Source: Bacillota bacterium (lineage in GTDB: Bacteria; Bacillota; Clostridia; Acetivibrionales; DSM-1351). From it: 64,000 nt of DNA. This document shows, piece after piece, positions 44,766 to 53,746 of this stretch. Within the stretch, counting starts at the first letter, position 1. Every line of letters starts with the position of its first letter. The notes under the pieces are model-generated. The model made no database searches. It saw only the letters and a program-made list of their open reading frames with translations, and was not told the DNA's origin. The stretch is taken from contig JAEZUC010000026.1 in the NCBI GenBank assembly GCA_023443515.1, forward strand, positions 31,598 through 95,597, read 5' to 3'. A program made the translations under genes and the position numbers.

Positions 44766-45257
44766 CTATACTCCAAGCCTCATGCTCCTTATTTCTTTTA
44801 ACTCAAGATCTATTTCCTTTTGTATCCTTATTATATCATTGGCAATGTCCTCAACAGTTTCCTCGGCCCGGGGTTTAATAGCAGGTCTCTGAAAATGCTG
44901 TTTATATGGCTCTCTGTTTTCTCTGCCTTGAAAATTATCCCGGTGGTAGTTTCTCTGATGATTGTTTTCTCTGTGCTGGTTATCTTTAGACCCATATGCT
45001 TCCTTGTTTGTATTATCTCTCTGGTTATTTTCTCTGGGAGTAAAATCCCTCTTTTGCGAATTGTTTTCCCTGGGCTGGTAGCCTTCTTTTTGCTGGTCTC
45101 TGGGAGATCTGGTGCTTCTAACATGATTTTCTTTGTGATGTGTCTCCCCATCCTTCTGATATACCTTTTGTTGTGGTACAGTCTGGTTTGTCTGCTGTCC
45201 TGCCTGTCCGTCATCCCTTACATAATTTTTCCTCGGGTATTCATTCTTCTTAACCAA
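44766..45257 (-). CDS. Disordered Arg/Asn/Gln-rich protein of unknown function
   Basis: A 163-residue protein with no recognised domain. Residues about 10-130 are low-complexity and full of R, N, Q, E, H and K, with a recurring (P/H/G)REN(N) unit at least four times. The C-terminal 30 residues form a likely amphipathic helix (EDIANDIIRIQKEIDLELKEI). The longest frame starts with an ATG at 45278, but that ATG lies in front of the AGGAGG site. The TTG at 45257, nine bases after AGGAGG, is the real start. It lies between birA and coaX and is probably co-transcribed with them. The composition suggests RNA or nucleic-acid binding; that is only a guess. Confidence 0.75.
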   Translation of the reverse strand: MVKKNEYPRKNYVRDDGQAGQQTNQTVPQQKVYQKDGETHHKENHVRSTRSPRDQQKEGYQPRENNSQKRDFTPRENNQRDNTNKEAYGSKDNQHRENNHQRNYHRDNFQGRENREPYKQHFQRPAIKPRAEETVEDIANDIIRIQKEIDLELKEIRSMRLGV

Positions 45258-45290
45258 TGATAAAATCCTCCTTGCCATATTTGCTAAGCA

Positions 45291-46271
45291 CTATGTATAT
45301 CCAAGCAAGCCCCTTACCTGAATCTCGCCTGCTGATATTTCTCTGGTAACTCCATCTTTACATTTTACAATAAGTCTCCCGTCAGCTGCAATGGATTGTG
45401 CTGTTCCAATATATTCTACATTCCTGTATGCAACCTTTACTTCCTTGCCTATGGTAACAGAATATTCAGTCCATTTATCTATTATATCCTTGTTTTTACC
45501 AAGGAGTACGCTTTTGTATAGCTTTTCAAAGCTAGTCAAAATACTCCCAAGTAATTTAGACCTTTGTACCGCTTTATTATCATACATTTTCAATGAAACT
45601 GCCTTTTGCCTTATCTCATAATCAAAATGTTCCAAGTCTTGATTTACATTTATACCTATACCAACTACAACATAGTTTACATGTCCAGGTTCGGCACTTA
45701 ACTCAGTGAGAATACCTCCAAGTTTTCTGCCATCCAATATTATATCATTAGGCCACTTTATTCCACAAATTATTCCTTGAGTTTCCTTTATCGCCTCAAC
45801 TACTGCAACCGAAGCAGCGAGAGTTATCACCTGTATATTTTCCGGTTCCAATTCCGGCCTGACAACTATGGAAAACCATAGACCATCTGCAGAATCCGAC
45901 TGCCATTGTCTTCCTATCCTGCCCCGTCCCATTGTCTGCCTATCCGCTACAACAACAGTTCCATGGGCACATCCTTCACTTGCAATTTTTTTTGCATAAT
46001 TATTTGTAGAATCTATTTCTGCAAAATGCTGAATGTTACCTCCTATCAACTGTCCCTGGGGAATATTAATTTCCCTCCTGTCCAGTATATCCGGAGCTTG
46101 AACAAATCTATATCCTTTTTTAGAGGATGACTCTATGACATAACCGTCTTTTCTTAATTCATTTATATGTTTCCAAACCGCTGTTCTGGAAACATTCAAA
46201 GTTTTACTTATATCCTCTCCGGATATATATCGGGCTTGTTCTTTGAGTATTTTCAATATCTGATTTTTCAC
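45291..46271 (-). CDS. birA: BirA bifunctional biotin-protein ligase / repressor
   Basis: This 326-residue protein attaches biotin to carboxylase carrier proteins and, with its winged helix-turn-helix (about 1-60, ISKTLNVSRTAVWKHINELRKDGY), can repress biotin genes. The ligase domain has the biotinyl-AMP loop GRGRIGRQW (115-123), IKWPNDI near residue 180, and a C-terminal SH3-like part. It is of the class II, DNA-binding type. The start is GTG with AGAGGT. It overlaps nothing and stands 12 bases after the unknown gene upstream. No biotin synthesis gene is near. Confidence 0.94.
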   Translation of the reverse strand: MKNQILKILKEQARYISGEDISKTLNVSRTAVWKHINELRKDGYVIESSSKKGYRFVQAPDILDRREINIPQGQLIGGNIQHFAEIDSTNNYAKKIASEGCAHGTVVVADRQTMGRGRIGRQWQSDSADGLWFSIVVRPELEPENIQVITLAASVAVVEAIKETQGIICGIKWPNDIILDGRKLGGILTELSAEPGHVNYVVVGIGINVNQDLEHFDYEIRQKAVSLKMYDNKAVQRSKLLGSILTSFEKLYKSVLLGKNKDIIDKWTEYSVTIGKEVKVAYRNVEYIGTAQSIAADGRLIVKCKDGVTREISAGEIQVRGLLGYT

Positions 46272-46283
46272 ATGGACCTCTGA

Positions 46284-46910
46284 TTAAAAAATTTTGTTTA
46301 ATTCAGGCTTCCTTACGCAGTATATCTGGCCCGCCTCGGTTGTAAAAACTGCTTTTTTGCCATCGCTACTATATATAGTATCAACTTTGCCCAATTCTGC
46401 AAGCTTGCTAAACAAACTGTACAAAAGATAATCGTCAAACTTATCATATTGTTCTCTGAAATTATTTAAAATATTATTTATGTACAAGTCTTCAGAATTC
46501 CCATAAATAACGGGTAAATCCATACAGCTGTCAACTTTGGCAGCTTCTCCTGCCAATATAGTTGATGTAATAAGACATTCCGGCCTGCGATAAGTACCGA
46601 AAATATATTTTTCAAGAGCAATAACTGATTTATTGTACAATTCAAGGTTTTTAGGATCTTCTTGTATTGTATCGTAAATGAATCTGTCTGCTACATAACA
46701 TTTATCACTTCTTACCTTTATTTTTATACAAGTAAGAAGGTCTGAATTATATGAATTCATATCATCCCTTGGGTTTATAAGTCCTGTAAAACACTGTTGA
46801 ATATCTCCGTCTATCATGACCTCCTTGTCGTAGGCGGCAGACAGCTTCAAACCACAGTCAATTATATCAGATACTTTATCAGAGCTTACATAATAATAAA
46901 CCTCAGGCAT
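46284..46910 (-). CDS. Unrecognised protein, 208 residues
   Basis: I do not recognise this protein. It is 208 residues, soluble, with mixed alpha/beta character and five cysteines spread without a metal-site spacing. It has a central stretch with GTYRRPECLITSTILAGEA and a C-terminal beta-rich end (KKAVFTTEAGQIYCVRK). No signal peptide or membrane segment is seen. The frame has an ATG four codons earlier, but GGAGGATAAA precedes the ATG at 46910. It lies 12 bases upstream of birA and may be co-transcribed with birA, the disordered protein and coaX. Confidence 0.75.
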   Translation of the reverse strand: MPEVYYYVSSDKVSDIIDCGLKLSAAYDKEVMIDGDIQQCFTGLINPRDDMNSYNSDLLTCIKIKVRSDKCYVADRFIYDTIQEDPKNLELYNKSVIALEKYIFGTYRRPECLITSTILAGEAAKVDSCMDLPVIYGNSEDLYINNILNNFREQYDKFDDYLLYSLFSKLAELGKVDTIYSSDGKKAVFTTEAGQIYCVRKPELNKIF

Positions 46911-47004
46911 TTTATCCTCCATTATTATTACATTTTTTTAAATTCTACCATATACGTTCTGTTATGGGAAGGATATGTTTAAGAAAATGCCTGCAGAATT
47001 GGAA

Positions 47005-47041
47005 AGGCTACTACAAAATCAATTTGGTTTTGCAATAGCCT
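47005..47041 (-). terminator. Probable terminator after the cyanophycin operon
   Basis: On the minus strand AGGCTA (arm at 47036-47041) pairs with TAGCCT (47005-47010). The inner CAAAA/TTTTG pairing is separated by a 3-base mismatch. The T run after it is short (TTTCC), so strength is doubtful. Confidence 0.5.
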
Positions 47042-47052
47042 CTCCATATATA

Positions 47053-49737
47053 TCAGTATGATTTTGAACTTAATTTCTCTATATTTTCAATAGACTCATT
47101 TAGGCTTCCTTCAAGCAGTCTGTTTGCATGTTCCTGCTCTTTTTTAAACCTGTTGATCACTCGAATGGCGGGATCGAATTCTTCATAGAACAAAGCTATC
47201 AAATCCCCGGGCTGGGCATCCAGCATGGCTTTTTCCAAGGCCTCGGTCTCGCTGTATATTATTTCCACATTTTCTCTTTTTGCCCCTGCATTAATTATAC
47301 TCTGTTCGAATATATCAGCTACTTCTCCCCGTCTGCGTCCTCTCAGGTCAATATCTTCTTTTATATAAATCCTGTGGAAGGAGTTTGCACAAAGTTCCCC
47401 AACTTCTTTAAAGTTTGAATCCTGTCTGTCTCCCGGCATCCCAATTATTCCAATCAGCCTTTTTGCCTTTATCCTTTGCATGAACTTTACTACCGCAGAA
47501 TATCCTGCTATGTTGTGGCTGTAATCTATCATAACCTTGAAGGTTCCCATGTCAAAAATATTAAATCTACCGGGGTTAAGTTCAGTATCCGGCTGGAACG
47601 TACTCATCCCTTTCACAATTATATCCAATGGGACATTAAGTCCGATGAGTGCCGCTATGGCAGCCAGTGAGTTTTCAATATTACAGTCAACGATTCCTCC
47701 GAAAGTAATGGGGATATCATCCAAGCTTATGAGGGGAATTTTTCTATCATTTCTCTGAACCCATATATAGCCGTCTCTTACATACAACGCTATATTTTTA
47801 GGATTTTTGCAATGTCTTTTAAATACAGGATTGGATATACCTTTGCTGAACATTATGACATTACTGCGGGTCCTATCCAATACATAGGATGTCATACTGT
47901 CATCTGCATTTAATACAGCATAACCATCGTGCTTTACTGCTTCAACCACAAGAGCCTTGGTTTTAGCAAGATCCTCCAGTGTATCTATTCCATCTATCCC
48001 CAGGTGGTCATCACTGATATTAATAAGAACGCCTACATCGGCCAGATCATATCCCAATCCTCTGCGTACAATTCCTCCCCTGGCTGTTTCCAGAACGGCA
48101 ATATCGACTTCCTTATTTGACAATATGACTTCTGCACTGACAGGGCCGGTATTATCACCCTTCTGCACACATTCATCTCCGATATAAATGCCACTTGTGG
48201 AGGTCATCCCTACATTATAGCCCATAAGTGAAAGGGTATGCCTTATAAGCCTGGTTGTAGTGGTTTTACCGTTTGTTCCCGTAACCGCTGCAATAGGTAT
48301 GCTGACCGGCTTATTTGGCGGATACATCATATCAAGTATAGCATCAGCAACATTTACCGGTTCTCCCTCGCTGGGATGAAGGTGCATCCTCAGACCCGGT
48401 GCCGCATTTACTTCTATTATTGCACCCCGGTTGTTATCAATTGGAATTGAAATATCCTGTGCGGAAAAATCTATTCCTGCTATATCAAGACCCATTACTT
48501 TTGCAGCGGCAATGGCATACTGCGCATTTTTTGGATGTATATCCCTTGTAACGTTTTTGGCTGTTCCCCCGGTACTCAGATTTCCGTTCTGCCTGAGATT
48601 AACGGTTTCTCCTGGTTTTAAAATGGTATCAGGTGAATACCCTTGGCTCTTGAGATAATTTATTGATATGTCGTCCAGTTTAATAAACGTCAATGGTTTT
48701 TCGTGATCTTCGCCCCTTAGAGGATTGGTGTTTTCATATTCTACAAGCTGCGATATGGTACTGATTCCATCCCCTGTCACTCTGGGAGGTCTCCTTTCAG
48801 AAACAGCACAGACTTTCCCCCCCACTATCAGTACACGATAGTCCCTACCACCAACATATTTCTCAACTATAATTTTTTTTGAATATTTGCGTGCTTCTGT
48901 AAAAGCTTCCCTGATTTTATCCTCAGAGCATATATTTACCGTCACTCCTTTTCCCTGGTTTGAATCTATCGGTTTTATTACCAGAGGGTACCCTACCTTT
49001 GACGCTGCCTCAAGGGCTTCCTGTTCTGTTCTTATAACTACTCCATATGGAACCGGTATGTTGTTATCCATTAATAGTTTTTTGGTCATCTGTTTATCAG
49101 ACGCAATATCTACCGCTATACAGCTTGATCCATCTGTAAGAGATGCTTGAATTATTCTTGTGCACTTACCGTAACCAAGCCTGAGAATACTCCCGTCTCC
49201 TATTCTGGTTACAGGAATTCCTCTTCTTCTTGCTGCCAGGTAAATAGCTTTTGTACTCGGCCCCATGTCTGTATCTGAAGATAAGTATCGTAATTCCTTC
49301 ATTATTTTTTTTATATCTACAGGATTTCCTTCGGCAAAGGCTTCTACTATTTCTATTGCCCTTCTTCCGCATTCTGTAGCAAAAGCCTCATTACTGTATT
49401 CATAAATTATATAATATTTAGACGTATTCCCAATCTGCCTCGTTTTACCATACTTTACAAAGTAACCAAACCTGTTCTGGATTGCTATTATCAAATGTTC
49501 AGCCACATGCCCCATGTATGTTCCTTCAGCTAATCTTTCACCGAATCCTCCTGCATACCCCACTCCGCAGGTGTGTTCTGCTATTTCAGGGAAAAATTCG
49601 AGAAGTTTTTTATTGAATCCCGATATATCCTTAGTAGGTCCCTCTTCGTATTTTCCAATATCCACTACCATACGGATTACCGGTTGATGACTATATATGT
49701 TCCTTCCTTTAAAGCAATAAATGCTTTGAATCTGCAC
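47053..49737 (-). CDS. cphA: Cyanophycin synthetase
   Basis: An 894-residue enzyme that polymerises aspartate and arginine into cyanophycin with ATP. Parts in order: an N-terminal domain (about 1-160), an ATP-grasp domain (about 210-480, with PLVIKPIDSNQGKGV and IEVNAAPGLRMHLHPSEG), and a Mur-ligase-like C-terminal half that starts with the P-loop GTNGKTT (487-493) and contains ISDDHLG near residue 577. Length is typical. The start is GTG, seven bases after AGGAGG. It follows cphB by 37 bases. It would make a nitrogen and carbon store, possibly used in sporulation or starvation. Confidence 0.95.
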   Translation of the reverse strand: MQIQSIYCFKGRNIYSHQPVIRMVVDIGKYEEGPTKDISGFNKKLLEFFPEIAEHTCGVGYAGGFGERLAEGTYMGHVAEHLIIAIQNRFGYFVKYGKTRQIGNTSKYYIIYEYSNEAFATECGRRAIEIVEAFAEGNPVDIKKIMKELRYLSSDTDMGPSTKAIYLAARRRGIPVTRIGDGSILRLGYGKCTRIIQASLTDGSSCIAVDIASDKQMTKKLLMDNNIPVPYGVVIRTEQEALEAASKVGYPLVIKPIDSNQGKGVTVNICSEDKIREAFTEARKYSKKIIVEKYVGGRDYRVLIVGGKVCAVSERRPPRVTGDGISTISQLVEYENTNPLRGEDHEKPLTFIKLDDISINYLKSQGYSPDTILKPGETVNLRQNGNLSTGGTAKNVTRDIHPKNAQYAIAAAKVMGLDIAGIDFSAQDISIPIDNNRGAIIEVNAAPGLRMHLHPSEGEPVNVADAILDMMYPPNKPVSIPIAAVTGTNGKTTTTRLIRHTLSLMGYNVGMTSTSGIYIGDECVQKGDNTGPVSAEVILSNKEVDIAVLETARGGIVRRGLGYDLADVGVLINISDDHLGIDGIDTLEDLAKTKALVVEAVKHDGYAVLNADDSMTSYVLDRTRSNVIMFSKGISNPVFKRHCKNPKNIALYVRDGYIWVQRNDRKIPLISLDDIPITFGGIVDCNIENSLAAIAALIGLNVPLDIIVKGMSTFQPDTELNPGRFNIFDMGTFKVMIDYSHNIAGYSAVVKFMQRIKAKRLIGIIGMPGDRQDSNFKEVGELCANSFHRIYIKEDIDLRGRRRGEVADIFEQSIINAGAKRENVEIIYSETEALEKAMLDAQPGDLIALFYEEFDPAIRVINRFKKEQEHANRLLEGSLNESIENIEKLSSKSY

Positions 49738-49774
49738 CTTGAAAAACCTCCTGATAAGTTGAATATTACAACAT

Positions 49775-50599
49775 TTAGTTGTGTTTGTTTTCTCTGGGCC
49801 TTATTATTTTTCTCTGACTGATATCATATCCGTATCCACCGGGCAATATGTGTATGGTTACATTTGACAAAGCAATTATTTCCTCAGATGCTAATTCTGA
49901 AACATTAGATTCCTGTATAGTATTACCATCTATTACTGTAACACAATTTGTTCCTATTACTTCAAAAGAGGCGTTTGAATATACCTTTATTGATGTATCT
50001 TCATCTATACCTATTCCAAGTACTGAAGGATTCTGTGCAACTCCTATCAGTAGTCTGCCGAGCCTGCCTCTTTGTTCAAAATGCTGATCAATTATTACCT
50101 GATCTATGAACCCAAGTCCGGGTGACATCCCCAGCGTACATTTTCTTGCGGCGGAGTTTCCATTCCCGTCAACTATCATTACACTGCTCATTACTGAAGC
50201 CCCCGCACTTGTCCCTATAATCGGTATGCCCTTTTTATACATATCCATAAGTACCTTGGCAGTTTTTGTCCCGCCTAATATGCTGGTAATCCTCAGCTGA
50301 TCCCCTCCTGTAAAAAAAACCCCTGCAGCACCTGAAATTTTTTGGGCCACAGAGTCGCTGTTTGCATCTGTTCTGCTATCTACATTTAAAACGTCTATGG
50401 ACTTTACTCCAAGTCTGGAAAAAACATTCCTGTATTCTTTGCCTACTTCCTCGGGTTTTTGTGTGGCTGTCGTCAAAACCATTATTTTTGAGTCAGAGCC
50501 CCCGCACATATCAATCGCATGCTTAAGTACCTTACTCTGGCCCCATTTGTCTTCAGCCCCTCCTATTATCAGCAGGTTACCGTTCACCAAGTCATCCAT
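49775..50599 (-). CDS. cphB: Cyanophycinase
   Basis: A 274-residue serine peptidase of the S51 family, which cuts cyanophycin to beta-Asp-Arg dipeptides inside the cell. The nucleophile is S131 in IIGTSAGASVMSS, with FFTGGDQLRI near residue 95 and DQHFEQRGRLGRL near residue 178 as further family marks. No signal peptide, so intracellular type. ATG follows GGAGGAAAACT. It is immediately upstream of cphA and preceded by a small membrane-protein gene 40 bases away. A downstream isoaspartyl dipeptidase is not encoded here. Confidence 0.95.
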   Translation of the reverse strand: MDDLVNGNLLIIGGAEDKWGQSKVLKHAIDMCGGSDSKIMVLTTATQKPEEVGKEYRNVFSRLGVKSIDVLNVDSRTDANSDSVAQKISGAAGVFFTGGDQLRITSILGGTKTAKVLMDMYKKGIPIIGTSAGASVMSSVMIVDGNGNSAARKCTLGMSPGLGFIDQVIIDQHFEQRGRLGRLLIGVAQNPSVLGIGIDEDTSIKVYSNASFEVIGTNCVTVIDGNTIQESNVSELASEEIIALSNVTIHILPGGYGYDISQRKIIRPRENKHN

Positions 50600-50639
50600 A
50601 GTTTTCCTCCAAATATATTAACCAAAATATATAATTAAT

Positions 50640-50906
50640 CTAAAATCCAAAATAACTCATTGTTGTAGCCAACAGCCTATTACTGAAAGCCAGTCCTGCA
50701 CCCATGAGAACAATTGATGCTACAACAAGCAAGACTCCGACTCTGCTTTTTTCATCTTTAGCAGCCAGAATCCCCGAAATCACTCCCACCATCCCGAAAA
50801 CAAACGGATATATGAAAAGTGATAATACAGCTGAAATCCAACCCGCTAATAAAATAAGACCTTTCCTAAAACCTACATTATGTTGTGATATTTCATGAAC
50901 ACTCAT
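50640..50906 (-). CDS. Small membrane protein upstream of the cyanophycin genes
   Basis: An 88-residue hydrophobic protein with two or three membrane segments (about 18-46 and 53-75) separated by a short charged turn, AKDEKSRVG. The frame is open seven codons further up, but those codons contain the GGAGGTT site itself, so the ATG at 50906 is the start. It resembles generic small DUF4190-like membrane proteins and no function can be given. It lies 40 bases upstream of cphB and may be in one operon with cphB and cphA. Confidence 0.7.
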   Translation of the reverse strand: MSVHEISQHNVGFRKGLILLAGWISAVLSLFIYPFVFGMVGVISGILAAKDEKSRVGVLLVVASIVLMGAGLAFSNRLLATTMSYFGF

Positions 50907-51063
50907 AATCTTCGCAACCTCCATCAACCGCTTTTACGGCTTACTAAAAATGTGGTATTTTTTTTCATAGGCTAGTATTTGCAGAATGTAACTTTACTAT
51001 TCATCAACATAAATATGGAAAAATTATTATATAATAATATTTGTTGAAATTAGGAGGTTACCG

Positions 51064-52059
51064 ATGAAAAAGGTTCATATTTTTATTGTAATTGTAGTTG
51101 TACTGATTCTTTCTAATTCTATTAACGAATCAGAAACAAAACCCGGTTTGACATCGGAGTCGGCAGAAGTCTCTCAATCCGATTCTAGTCCATTACCCAC
51201 CGTACTCTATGACTCAGTAGACAATAATCGTATTAAAATAATGGCTTTAGACAATAACATATATGTTACGGATAACGAAAATGATCCAGGTAACAAAAAA
51301 TACCACGAAGTTTCAGCTGAGCTTTCCAGTTCAAAAATTCTGGTTAATAAGGAGACTCCCTTAGAAAAAGACATAAATGTGGAACTAACAGATATTGATC
51401 CCCGTAAAATAATACTTGAACATAAGGGCCTTAAGCTGGATTCCATTGCGGTTAAAGCCCTTTATTCCATGCTTGCTCAAGCCCACAGAGATGGCATTAA
51501 TGGCTTTGTTTTGAACAGCGCTTACAGGTCAGAGTCTTCTCAACGGGAAATATTCAACTATAATCTCAGTGTTTTTAAAAAGAGCAGTCAAAATTACAGT
51601 GAAGCCCTTGAAAAAACCCACTTACTGGTGGCTGCTCCAGGTTTTTCAGAGCACCAAACAGGCCTTGCCGTTGATATATTCAGTGTCAATGGCCGCCACA
51701 GAACTGATTTCAAAGGAACCAAGGAGCAAATATGGCTGGATTCCAACGCCTATAAATACGGTTTCATATTAAGATACGGGAGAGATAAAACAGATAAAAC
51801 AGGAGCAACCTACGAGCCGTGGCATTTTCGCTTTACAGGTATTCAACTTAGTACTTACCTGTTTTCAGAGGGCCTTTGTCTTGAAGAATTTTACCAGAAA
51901 ATTTTCAGAGGACAGGTTATAAAAGGTAAAGACTGCCTGTTTATGAAGATAGACAAAGGTCAGAAGGTTTATTGTACAGGCAGTACGTTTTCTTCTATTG
52001 TACTGGAACCTGTAAAAAAAGACGTACTGCTTTTAACTGTTAAATTTCAGAGTAATTGA
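51064..52059 (+). CDS. VanY-type D-alanyl-D-alanine carboxypeptidase
   Basis: A 331-residue extracellular or membrane-anchored peptidase of the M15B family, which trims the last D-Ala of peptidoglycan stem peptides. An N-terminal hydrophobic segment (about 4-20) is followed by a roughly 80-residue spacer. The catalytic domain shows SEHQTGLAVD (zinc ligands H197 and D204) and EPWHFR (catalytic E251, zinc ligand H254). About 60 residues follow it. A TATAAT lies 30 bases before the ribosome binding site GGAGG. It is divergent from the cyanophycin operon and converges with an AraC gene only ten bases away. No vancomycin-resistance genes are near, so ordinary wall turnover is more likely. Confidence 0.9.
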   Translation: MKKVHIFIVIVVVLILSNSINESETKPGLTSESAEVSQSDSSPLPTVLYDSVDNNRIKIMALDNNIYVTDNENDPGNKKYHEVSAELSSSKILVNKETPLEKDINVELTDIDPRKIILEHKGLKLDSIAVKALYSMLAQAHRDGINGFVLNSAYRSESSQREIFNYNLSVFKKSSQNYSEALEKTHLLVAAPGFSEHQTGLAVDIFSVNGRHRTDFKGTKEQIWLDSNAYKYGFILRYGRDKTDKTGATYEPWHFRFTGIQLSTYLFSEGLCLEEFYQKIFRGQVIKGKDCLFMKIDKGQKVYCTGSTFSSIVLEPVKKDVLLLTVKFQSN

Positions 52060-52068
52060 CGCTTTCCT

Positions 52069-52956
52069 TCATACAATTCTTCTATAATTTCTTCTAAATT
52101 CCCCGGGTTTTAACCCGGTATGTTTTTTAAAAACCTTGTTGAAATAATTGCGGTTATTAAACCCTACCTTAATCATTATTTGATTTATAGGCATATTTGT
52201 TTCCTGTAATAACAGAGCTGCTTTAGTAATTCTGACCCTATTCAGGTAATCTATGGGGGTAACCCCGAGTTTTTCTTTAAACTTCTTTGCAAGTGTAGTT
52301 CTATTGGTATTAAAGTTCCGTGTTATAGTTGCAATAGTTATATTCTGAGTATAAAAGGAGTGCAGATAGCTGATTATCTCCTCTATTACACTTGAGTTGC
52401 AGCTATTTGTCATATTAATATCGTATAATATGACCTTACTTGAATATTGATTAATAATCAGTAAAAGCTCTAAAATTGCTGATCTGTATATAAAGTCCTT
52501 ATTTGAAATATAACTTTTTTCAGATATGTCCATAATCTGTTTCAAAAGGAAATCAATTTTATCAATTTGCTCCAATCCAACCTCTAATTGCCCAAGGTAT
52601 TGTCCAATACGATGTATAAATGGCTGAAGACAAAGACAATCAAGCCTGTCTGTCTTTGAAAAATTGCTAGGAATATTATATATATTGTCTACTGTAAATG
52701 AGCTATTAATAACATTTGGAGAAAATGAAAGTCTCGTTACCTCTGCATTACATTCATTCTGTATTACAAAATTTTCTTGTCCATTGAAGCAAAAAATAGA
52801 CACTGCGGTAAGTATAAGCTTCTTATCGTTTATACTTACATATAATACTCCTTTCTTTATAAACAAAAGATGAAGTTCATCCTTGGAAAATGTCATGTCA
52901 AATGTAGATACCGTATTATTCATTTCAAGATCAAACCATACTGTACCATCTTGCAT
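52069..52956 (-). CDS. AraC-family transcriptional regulator with N-terminal sensing domain
   Basis: A 295-residue one-component regulator. Residues about 1-150 form a beta-rich cupin-like or unknown ligand domain. The C-terminal 100 residues are an AraC double helix-turn-helix (ITRNFNTNRTTLAKKFKEKLG and NRNYFNKVFKKHTGLKPGEFR). ATG follows AGGAGGGATGCTTA. It stands alone between convergent vanY and the divergent isochorismatase-like gene, which is a possible target. The ligand is unknown. Confidence 0.88.
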   Translation of the reverse strand: MQDGTVWFDLEMNNTVSTFDMTFSKDELHLLFIKKGVLYVSINDKKLILTAVSIFCFNGQENFVIQNECNAEVTRLSFSPNVINSSFTVDNIYNIPSNFSKTDRLDCLCLQPFIHRIGQYLGQLEVGLEQIDKIDFLLKQIMDISEKSYISNKDFIYRSAILELLLIINQYSSKVILYDINMTNSCNSSVIEEIISYLHSFYTQNITIATITRNFNTNRTTLAKKFKEKLGVTPIDYLNRVRITKAALLLQETNMPINQIMIKVGFNNRNYFNKVFKKHTGLKPGEFRRNYRRIV

Positions 52957-53133
52957 TAAGCATCCCTCCTATAGATTCAATACTTTAATAAAATATAAAT
53001 GTCCCAATTGACAATTTTATCAACATAATACCAGATATTTAAATAGCACCATTGAAACATATACCAATTTTACCTAATTTAGTATATAATTACATTGCGT
53101 TAAAATTTCTATGACAAAGGAGTGCATATTTTT

Positions 53134-53679
53134 ATGAAAAGAGCATTACTGGTAATTGATGTGCAAAACGAGTATATAACCGGAAAGTTACCTATTTCAT
53201 ATCCACCAAACAGCTTCAGCAATATTCTCAAGGTAGTCGATGCTGCCAATGAAAAAAATATACCAGTTATTCTGATTCAGCATACCTCACCCGCCGAGAA
53301 TGCATTGACATTTAAAAGAGGGAGCAACGAGTGGAATATCCATCCTGAGATTTTAAATAAGAAGCATACTCAAGTTGTTGAGAAAAAATTACCCTGTAGC
53401 TTCACAAATACTAATTTGGAATCTGTATTGAAGGATTTAAATATTGATACTGTTACCATAGCAGGTTTTATGACCCAGATGTGCTGTGATACAACTGCAA
53501 GACAGGCTATGCATATGGGATATTCGGTTGAATTTCTGTCAGACGCTACCGGAACACTCCAATTATCAAACAGTGCAGGTACTATTTCTGCAGAGGATCT
53601 TCATAAAGCCATTTTGGTTATACAAGCAGCAAGATTCAGCAAAGTACTTTCCTCGGATGAGTGGTGTAGAAATCTGTGA
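53134..53679 (+). CDS. Isochorismatase-family cysteine hydrolase
   Basis: A 181-residue hydrolase of the isochorismatase/nicotinamidase fold. The catalytic triad is visible as D9 (VIDVQNEY), a lysine at 84 or 85 (VEKKLPCSF) and C117 (GFMTQMCCDTT). The substrate is not clear; such small members include nicotinamidases and streptothricin hydrolases. An in-frame GTG at 53122 touches the AAAGGA site and is rejected in favour of the ATG at 53134. It is divergent from the AraC regulator. Two terminators follow. Confidence 0.85.
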   Translation: MKRALLVIDVQNEYITGKLPISYPPNSFSNILKVVDAANEKNIPVILIQHTSPAENALTFKRGSNEWNIHPEILNKKHTQVVEKKLPCSFTNTNLESVLKDLNIDTVTIAGFMTQMCCDTTARQAMHMGYSVEFLSDATGTLQLSNSAGTISAEDLHKAILVIQAARFSKVLSSDEWCRNL

Positions 53680-53721
53680 GTCATGAGATATATTTTAATA
53701 GCTCATGCTCACAGATTTTTG
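53671..53721 (+). terminator. Terminator after the isochorismatase-like gene
   Basis: Arms AATCTGTGAG (53671-53680) and CTCACAGATT (53708-53717) with inner CATGAG / CTCATG, followed by TTTTT. The stem begins within the last codons of the gene. Confidence 0.85.
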
Positions 53722-53746
53722 ATTTATACATTTAAAAAAATATGTA

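Noticed and set aside
51064..52059. VanY as part of a vancomycin-resistance cassette
   Set aside because: No vanH, vanA/B, vanX or vanRS genes are near; M15B carboxypeptidases are common wall enzymes.
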